DNA of 63,385 bases from Clostridiales bacterium UBA7001. Its GTDB lineage: Bacteria > Bacillota > Clostridia > TANB77 > CAG-508. Below the pieces are notes generated by a model. It saw nothing but the letters and a program-made list of their open reading frames with translations, did no database searches and was not told where the DNA came from. Each line of letters opens with the position of its first letter. Position 1 is the first letter of the stretch. Made by a program: the position numbers and the translations under genes. Positions 61,085-63,385 of the stretch are shown piece by piece. The stretch covers positions 1-63,385 of the forward strand of contig DJXP01000035.1 in the NCBI GenBank assembly GCA_002449785.1. Reading direction: 5' to 3'.

Positions 61085-62601
61085 TGAAAAATAAAAATAT
61101 AGTATTTGCGTTAATAATTATAATACTTGCAGTTATACTTGGAGTTTTACTAAAGTGCTTAGTGTTTACTGGGAGCTCAAAAACAAATAATATGCAAATG
61201 GGATTTGAAACGCTAAATGAAGCAAATGGAGAAGTTGAAGAAATTAAAGCAAGTGCTTCTCAGGAAGACAAACGAGGAGAAGTTTCTTATTCAGATTATA
61301 CTTGTAAGATTAATTTGGATTCATTAGAAATTACAGGTATAGGTGCTACTGTAAATGATGGGACAATAACAATAAGCACTGGTGGTACTTATTACTTTTC
61401 TGGTACTCTTGCTGATGGTAATATAGTAATTAATGCTAGAGATAATGACAATGTAATATTAGTTTTTGATAATGTAAGTATTTCTTGTTCAAAAACTGCT
61501 GTTATAAATGGAGTAAATGCTAAAAACATTTATATAAATTTAGTAGATGGAACCACAAATACATTTACTGATGGTACTGAATATACAGAGTTTACAGAGG
61601 ATGATGAACCAAATGGTACAATTTTTTCTAAAACGGACTTGCTAATAAATGGAACTGGAAAAATGATTGTAAATAGTTATTATGAAGATGGAATTGTTTC
61701 TAAAGATGACTTAATAATTACAAATGCTACAATAGAAGTAACATCAGCTGATGATGGAATTAGAGGTAAAGATAGTGTAGATATAAAAGATGCAGTAATT
61801 ACAGTTATTTCTAAAGAAGATGGAATTAAATCTAATAATGATGAAGATGATTCAAAGGGGTATGTAATTATAGATAATAGTACTATTACTGTAAAAGCAG
61901 GTGATGATGGAATTCATAGTGAAAAAGATTTAATAATAAGTAGTGGTATTATTAATATTGAAGAATCTAATGAAGGATTAGAAGGAATGTTTGTTCAAAT
62001 TAATGGTGGAACAATAAATGTTAAAGCATCTGATGATGGAATAAATGGGACTGATGGAAGTTCTTCAAGTGAGCTTGGTATGGGAATGCAAAAATCAAGT
62101 AATTCTAATGTGCAAATTCAAATAAACGGAGGAACAATATATGTAGATGCAGATGGTGATGGCTTAGATGCTAATGGTACAATACTAATGACAGGTGGGA
62201 CAGTTACTGTTGCAGGTACATCAAGTAATGGAAATGGTGCTTTAGATTTTGATGGCGGATTTAAAGTAACAGGAGGAAACTTAGTAGTATATGGTGCTTC
62301 AGGAATGTGGCAAAATCCAAGTTTAACATCTGAACAATATAGTTTATGTTTTGGTATAAATGGCAGTAGTGGTGATGAAATTACAATAAAAGATGAAGAA
62401 GGAGATATAATATCAGAATTTAAAACAGATAAAACTTATGGTGCAATTTTAGTGTCTAATGACAGTTTAAAAGATGGAAATACTTATACATTATATATAA
62501 ATGGTGAAGAAAAATCATCTTTAAAAATAGAAAGTATAGTTACATCAAATTTAGAAAATGGAGGAATGATGGTGAAAAATAGACAAAATATTAATAGATA
62601 A
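61084..62601 (+). CDS. Cthe_2159-like polysaccharide-binding beta-helix protein
   Basis: 505 residues. A membrane or signal segment (about 8-26) leads to a beta-helix with repeated blocks such as DDGIRGKDSVDIKDA, DDGIHSEKDLIISSG and DDGINGTDG, in which acidic turns bind calcium. This matches the Cthe_2159 family that binds acidic polysaccharides such as polygalacturonate. It completes the VTC-DUF4956-binding-protein trio. Confidence 0.85.
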   Translation: MKNKNIVFALIIIILAVILGVLLKCLVFTGSSKTNNMQMGFETLNEANGEVEEIKASASQEDKRGEVSYSDYTCKINLDSLEITGIGATVNDGTITISTGGTYYFSGTLADGNIVINARDNDNVILVFDNVSISCSKTAVINGVNAKNIYINLVDGTTNTFTDGTEYTEFTEDDEPNGTIFSKTDLLINGTGKMIVNSYYEDGIVSKDDLIITNATIEVTSADDGIRGKDSVDIKDAVITVISKEDGIKSNNDEDDSKGYVIIDNSTITVKAGDDGIHSEKDLIISSGIINIEESNEGLEGMFVQINGGTINVKASDDGINGTDGSSSSELGMGMQKSSNSNVQIQINGGTIYVDADGDGLDANGTILMTGGTVTVAGTSSNGNGALDFDGGFKVTGGNLVVYGASGMWQNPSLTSEQYSLCFGINGSSGDEITIKDEEGDIISEFKTDKTYGAILVSNDSLKDGNTYTLYINGEEKSSLKIESIVTSNLENGGMMVKNRQNINR

Positions 62602-62681
62602 ATATATACATTAAAATTGCTAAACATTATTTATTATTATTCACAGTCGATTATTCTTATAAAAGGCTAGTTGTTATTAAT

Positions 62682-62832
62682 TTTTTGAAAAAATGCTTGT
62701 TCAAGCTAATTTTTGTTAAAAATCTAAATTAATTTTATGGCACCCTTTCGAGGCAAGCTCGAACTATTTCCATAAAATTCATAAAGATTTTTTAACCAAA
62801 AATTACTTTCAAGGCGCAGTTTTTTTTCAAAA
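62682..62832. repeat. Long imperfect palindrome, possible MITE or structured RNA
   Basis: The arm from 62682 (TTTTTGAAAAAATGC, TAATTTTTGTTAAAAATCT, TTAATTTTATGG) pairs with the arm from 62770 (CCATAAAATT, AAAGATTTTTTAACC, AAAAATTA, GCAGTTTTTTTTCAAAA). The loop itself holds a small hairpin, TTCGAG-GCAAG-CTCGAA. It fills most of the 360-base gap between the binding-protein gene and ldh. No ORF is credible in it. Confidence 0.6.
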
Positions 62833-62895
62833 TTTAATAATACTTAGCTTATAGTATGACTTAAAAGTTGTAAATAGTAACATTAAATATTTTGT

Positions 62896-62924
62896 TTGAA
62901 AGTTTATAGAAAAAGTAGTATAAT
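62896..62924 (+). promoter_or_regulatory. Promoter of ldh
   Basis: TTGAAA and a perfect TATAAT with 17 bases between, 39 bases before the start codon. Confidence 0.78.
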
Positions 62925-62963
62925 ATTTATTCGTAAATTATAAAAAGAAAGAGGGAAAGCACA

Positions 62964-63385
62964 GTGATAGGAAAAAGAAAATTAGTTTTAGTAGGGACAG
63001 GATTTGTAGGAATGAGTATGGCATATGCAATTTTATGCCAAGGAACATCTAGTGGTGTAAATGAGCTTGTATTAATAGATGTATTAAAAGAAAAAGCAGT
63101 AGGTGAAGCTATGGATTTAGCTCATGGACTTCCTTGTTCATCTAGCCATATGAGAATAAAAGCAGGTGATTATGAAGATTGCAGCGATGCAGATATAGTA
63201 GTTATTACGGCTGGCTTAAATCAAAAACCAGGTCAAACAAGATTAGAATTATCAACTGCAAATGCAAAAATAATGAAAGATATAACAATGCAAGTTGTAA
63301 ATAGTGGATTTAAAGGTATATTTTTAATTGCATCAAATCCAGTAGATCTAATGACAAAAGTAGTACAAGAAGTATCTAAATTTCC
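62964..63385 (+). CDS. ldh: L-lactate dehydrogenase (partial, 3' end outside the window)
   Basis: The first 140 codons are present, from GTG 62964 behind AGAGGGAAAG. The Rossmann loop is VGTGFVGMS. IDVLKEKAVGEAMDLAHG gives the NAD-selecting Asp, then ITAGLNQKPGQTRLELS and LIASNPVDLMTK follow. The GQTR arginine matches LDH rather than malate dehydrogenase loops, but the catalytic His is beyond the window. It reduces pyruvate in fermentation. Confidence 0.85.
   Translation, partial: MIGKRKLVLVGTGFVGMSMAYAILCQGTSSGVNELVLIDVLKEKAVGEAMDLAHGLPCSSSHMRIKAGDYEDCSDADIVVITAGLNQKPGQTRLELSTANAKIMKDITMQVVNSGFKGIFLIASNPVDLMTKVVQEVSKF

Overview
The window is very AT-rich DNA (roughly a quarter G+C) with dense, mostly plus-strand operons, strong AGGAGG-type ribosome binding sites, and TTG/GTG as well as ATG starts. 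It carries a complete spoIIIA operon (AA to AH), a gerK-type germinant receptor operon, sleB and remA, together with fhs and a lactate dehydrogenase. This points to an anaerobic, fermentative, endospore-forming member of the Clostridia, probably an uncultured gut lineage. UAA, UAG and UGA all act as stops, so the stop codons are standard.

Layout. 1-2.9 kb: end of the rpoA-rplQ ribosomal operon and four small unknown genes. 2.9-6.4 kb: an RSH-type HD hydrolase fused to a P-loop kinase, a second kinase of the same type, and an anchored unknown protein that seems to start at AUA. 6.4-8.3 kb: two identical tRNA-Gly(UCC) genes, then tsaE-tsaB-rimI. 8.4-13.4 kb: a Lon-like protease, a dihydrodipicolinate-reductase-type oxidoreductase, and folA-thyA on the minus strand. 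13.5-25.1 kb: a core block (rsmE, yicC, remA, rpoZ, gmk, priA, def, fmt, Asp23/AmaP, nusB, xseA/xseB). 25-31.4 kb: fhs, a starch-binding-like protein, sleB, yqeG, a prepilin peptidase and an aminopeptidase P. 31.4-35.5 kb: GT-C-like membrane proteins. 35.5-40.7 kb: an accessory region of small genes separated by copies of a non-coding repeat and ending at tRNA-Trp. 40.8-44.5 kb: M23 peptidase, efp, and a sortase with its likely substrate. 44.5-49.1 kb: an operon of two binding-protein-like proteins (one fused to a vWA domain), XpaC and TelA. 49.1-58.3 kb: gerK and spoIIIA, divergently arranged. 58.4-63.4 kb: two small membrane proteins, tRNA-Gln, a VTC/DUF4956/Cthe_2159 cluster, and the start of ldh.

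The main discovery candidate is translational. Three conserved genes (xseA, an M23 peptidase and spoIIIAA) each need a +1 shift of reading frame. In all three the shift falls on an in-frame CGG codon, and the restored frame begins with the GG of that CGG, giving a conserved glycine (GGA, GGA, GGT). I read every CGG trinucleotide in the coding strands by eye (about sixty). These three are the only ones that are in-frame codons, whereas CGT, CGC and CGA all occur as ordinary arginine codons. The pattern suggests CGG is no longer an arginine codon here and works as a +1 frameshift signal, or as a four-base CGGN glycine codon. Two further genes appear to start at AUA or AUU behind a perfect Shine-Dalgarno sequence, so initiation may also be relaxed in this lineage.
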